DNA of 64,000 nucleotides from Hemicentrotus pulcherrimus (Eukaryota > Echinodermata > Echinoidea > Camarodonta > Strongylocentrotidae). A model generated the notes under the pieces. It did no database searches. It worked only from the letters and a program-made list of their open reading frames with translations, and had not been told where the DNA came from. This document shows, piece by piece, positions 62,430 through 64,000 of the stretch (the stretch's first letter is position 1; every line of letters starts with the position of its first letter). A program made the translations under genes and the position numbers. The stretch lies in contig BEXV01000086.1 in assembly GCA_003118195.1 (NCBI GenBank), positions 220,164 through 284,163 of the forward strand, given 5' to 3'.

Positions 62430-62850
62430 GTCCCGACGCCGCGGCGCGCCGGTGGGTGGCCACAGAGAGCCAGAAGGGCGTTAACTTTATGTGAAAGTGT
62501 TTGTGCTAACTCCCTTCTGGCTTTAAGGAGATATACGGACACATCCTCTATTGCTAATGGGGCAAGGTGAAAGCCAATGACCGGGGGACCTCCCATGGAG
62601 CTTCAGAATCTTAGCTTACCCCCTTCCCCGCTGCATCATAAAGCATCTTTTAACTCCCCCTTTAACCACCATTTTGTGGCCCCCTTCACCTGGCGTTGGT
62701 GCGTGTGCGAGCCTTTGGGCGGCCGCGTGGCCCGCGGCTTCTCTCCCCTCACCGTACCCGCAGAAAACCCCAGACAAAATCCGAGACCGCATCGCGCAAC
62801 CAAAGCGGGGGGAACATTCAAGCGAGTGCGCTCCAATGCGTTTCAAATTA
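62430..62850. promoter_or_regulatory. GC-rich segment, possible regulatory region
   Basis: This is locally GC- and CpG-rich (gccgcggcgcgccgg, ggcggccgcg, cccgcggc) against an AT-rich background, and includes the second 55-bp hairpin copy. It could be a CpG-rich promoter or enhancer. Overlapping ORFs on both strands do not look coding. Confidence 0.3.
62468..62524. repeat. 55-bp hairpin repeat, copy 2
   Basis: agccagaagggcgttaac and gctaactcccttctggct form an almost perfect 18-bp stem with a loop of about 20 bases. It is closely similar to the copy at 14120-14173. Confidence 0.75.
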
Positions 62851-64000
62851 GACTCCAGCTAATTATTTGGCTCGTTTTGATTCATTTTCGCTTTGATGAT
62901 GTTGCCCTTGAAATGGTATAGCGTTAAATTTGATTAGTATACGCCTTTAAACGCTTGATGACGCCCTATTCCTTCGTTTTTTGAGGAAGAAATCAGCTGT
63001 AAATCTGTGCATCTAATTATTTTCAGGTTGGAACAAAGAGTATTTTGTCGGTTTGCAGGGTTATTGTTTCCTTTTCTTTCGTTCAGATTTTGCTGCAAAA
63101 GGGAAAGTTGACGGTCGCTAACAAATCACGAATTTAACTTCGATTACAATACATCTAGGCCTAAATCAAGTGTCGGTCTATTTGAAAACAGAATTTTGTA
63201 TAGAAAAACAAATCGATCTGGTATATTAACGATCATGAATTGTATGAGTTTATGTTTCAGTAATAATACTGTCTTTGTTTTTGATATTTGACGAATCCTT
63301 ATAGATTTTATTCAGAATTTTCAAAAGTACATTAGCACATAATAGGCCTGTATTAGAGTGATTTAACGTCAGAAATACGCAAAATAAGAACACAATGAAA
63401 ACATGAATTCAATAATCTTAGTATGCAAAACCACCAAATTGTTTGTTGACCTCATCCCAACTCTGCACCACCACCTCCATCCCTGGCTCATTCTTTTAAA
63501 ATCGTCAAAAAACACCGCTTCTATTTAAGAACCACTTAACAGCAATTTAAGAGCGTTATCACCGAATCGTTTTCAATTAAAAGGTGGAAGGGTCCTCCGA
63601 ACAGCTTATTTTCCATCCTGCTATCTGCATGTATTAAGGCATCTTTCAAACAAACCGTGAAATGCGCATGTGCGCGGCAGTTTCAGATTACGGGAATTGA
63701 AAGCAAATTGGCTTTGAACGAGCCATTGACATTCGACGAACCGCGGCTCGGCAATGGTTTGGGCGTCTTCTCGGCTATCTCTCATCGCTTCCTTTGGCGT
63801 AATCCACTAAGGGGGGAGAAAAATCAATGAAAGTCTCTTTTTAGGGCTTGTGAGTCAATTATGTTCATATATCCGTGAAATATATCTAAAGAAAATTTAA
63901 CATGTTGACATTTTCTTTTAAAACTTGAGGCCTGCAGAATACAATGGCTCCAGAAAAAAATATATAAATGTTACTACCTATACTCTAGACTAAATTTTTC
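62851..64000. other. Right flank
   Basis: AT-rich apart from a GC-richer patch at 63655-63800 (tgcgcatgtgcgcgg, accgcggctcgg). No gene was recognised. Confidence 0.5.

Noticed and set aside
62577..62921. 114-codon ORF in the GC-rich segment
   Set aside because: The GC-rich sequence is open in several overlapping frames on both strands and none shows a recognisable protein pattern.
1..64000. CRISPR arrays, bacterial operons, rRNA genes or viral genes
   Set aside because: Nothing of the kind was seen; the window is spliced animal DNA.

Overview
The window is animal genomic DNA, AT-rich and intron-dominated, with draft-assembly marks: a C-run at the left edge, single Ns at 5442, 35892 and 42029, and a 544-base N gap at 25550-26093. 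The repeat content fits an invertebrate deuterostome, most likely an echinoderm such as a sea urchin. It includes a tRNA-headed SINE, elements ending in (ATT)n, several small foldback elements and many microsatellites. This placement is an inference; no gene in the window fixes the species.

One gene accounts for all convincing coding sequence. It is on the + strand and runs from an internal exon at 2606 to a stop codon at 57837. I recovered 19 exons with GT/AG borders whose phases match at every junction. Joined, they give one open frame of 6,420 bases (2,139 residues plus stop); the 5' end lies left of the window. The product is a long coiled-coil protein (about residues 1-1360 in window numbering) followed by a Ser/Pro/Thr-rich, basic, disordered tail. 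Three ungapped 33-residue repeats near the start resemble the motif of the SOGA/MTCL (microtubule cross-linking factor) family, so I call it SOGA/MTCL-like with moderate confidence.

The gene appears to make at least two products. The exon at 8037 has a good donor after 8372, used in the long form. Without splicing there, the frame stays open for 432 more codons to a stop at 9668-9670, giving a protein of 804 in-window residues. Its private tail has four Ser-Pro-Arg-anchored repeats of about 26 residues and a Lys-Ser-Pro-Ile-Pro motif of the SxIP (EB-binding) type.

Layout: 1-2605, no recognised exon; 2606-8372, exons 1-4; 8373-9670, the alternative tail; 9671-16303, a large intron; 16304-18005, exons 5-7; 18006-34865, a 16.9-kb intron with the N gap and most of the mobile-element remnants; 34866-43572, exons 8-10; 44243-49539, the dense coiled-coil exons 11-16; 51063-57837, exons 17-19; 57838-64000, 3' flank with poly(A) signals, a small MITE, and GC-rich segments near the right end.

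The most interesting points are the alternative tail with its SxIP motif, the triple 33-residue repeat, a decayed copy of exon 13 just upstream of exon 13, a run of twelve phase-0 symmetric exons, two copies of a 55-base hairpin repeat, several hairpin elements, and a possible Penelope-like remnant with a TATA box and a degenerate hammerhead-like core.
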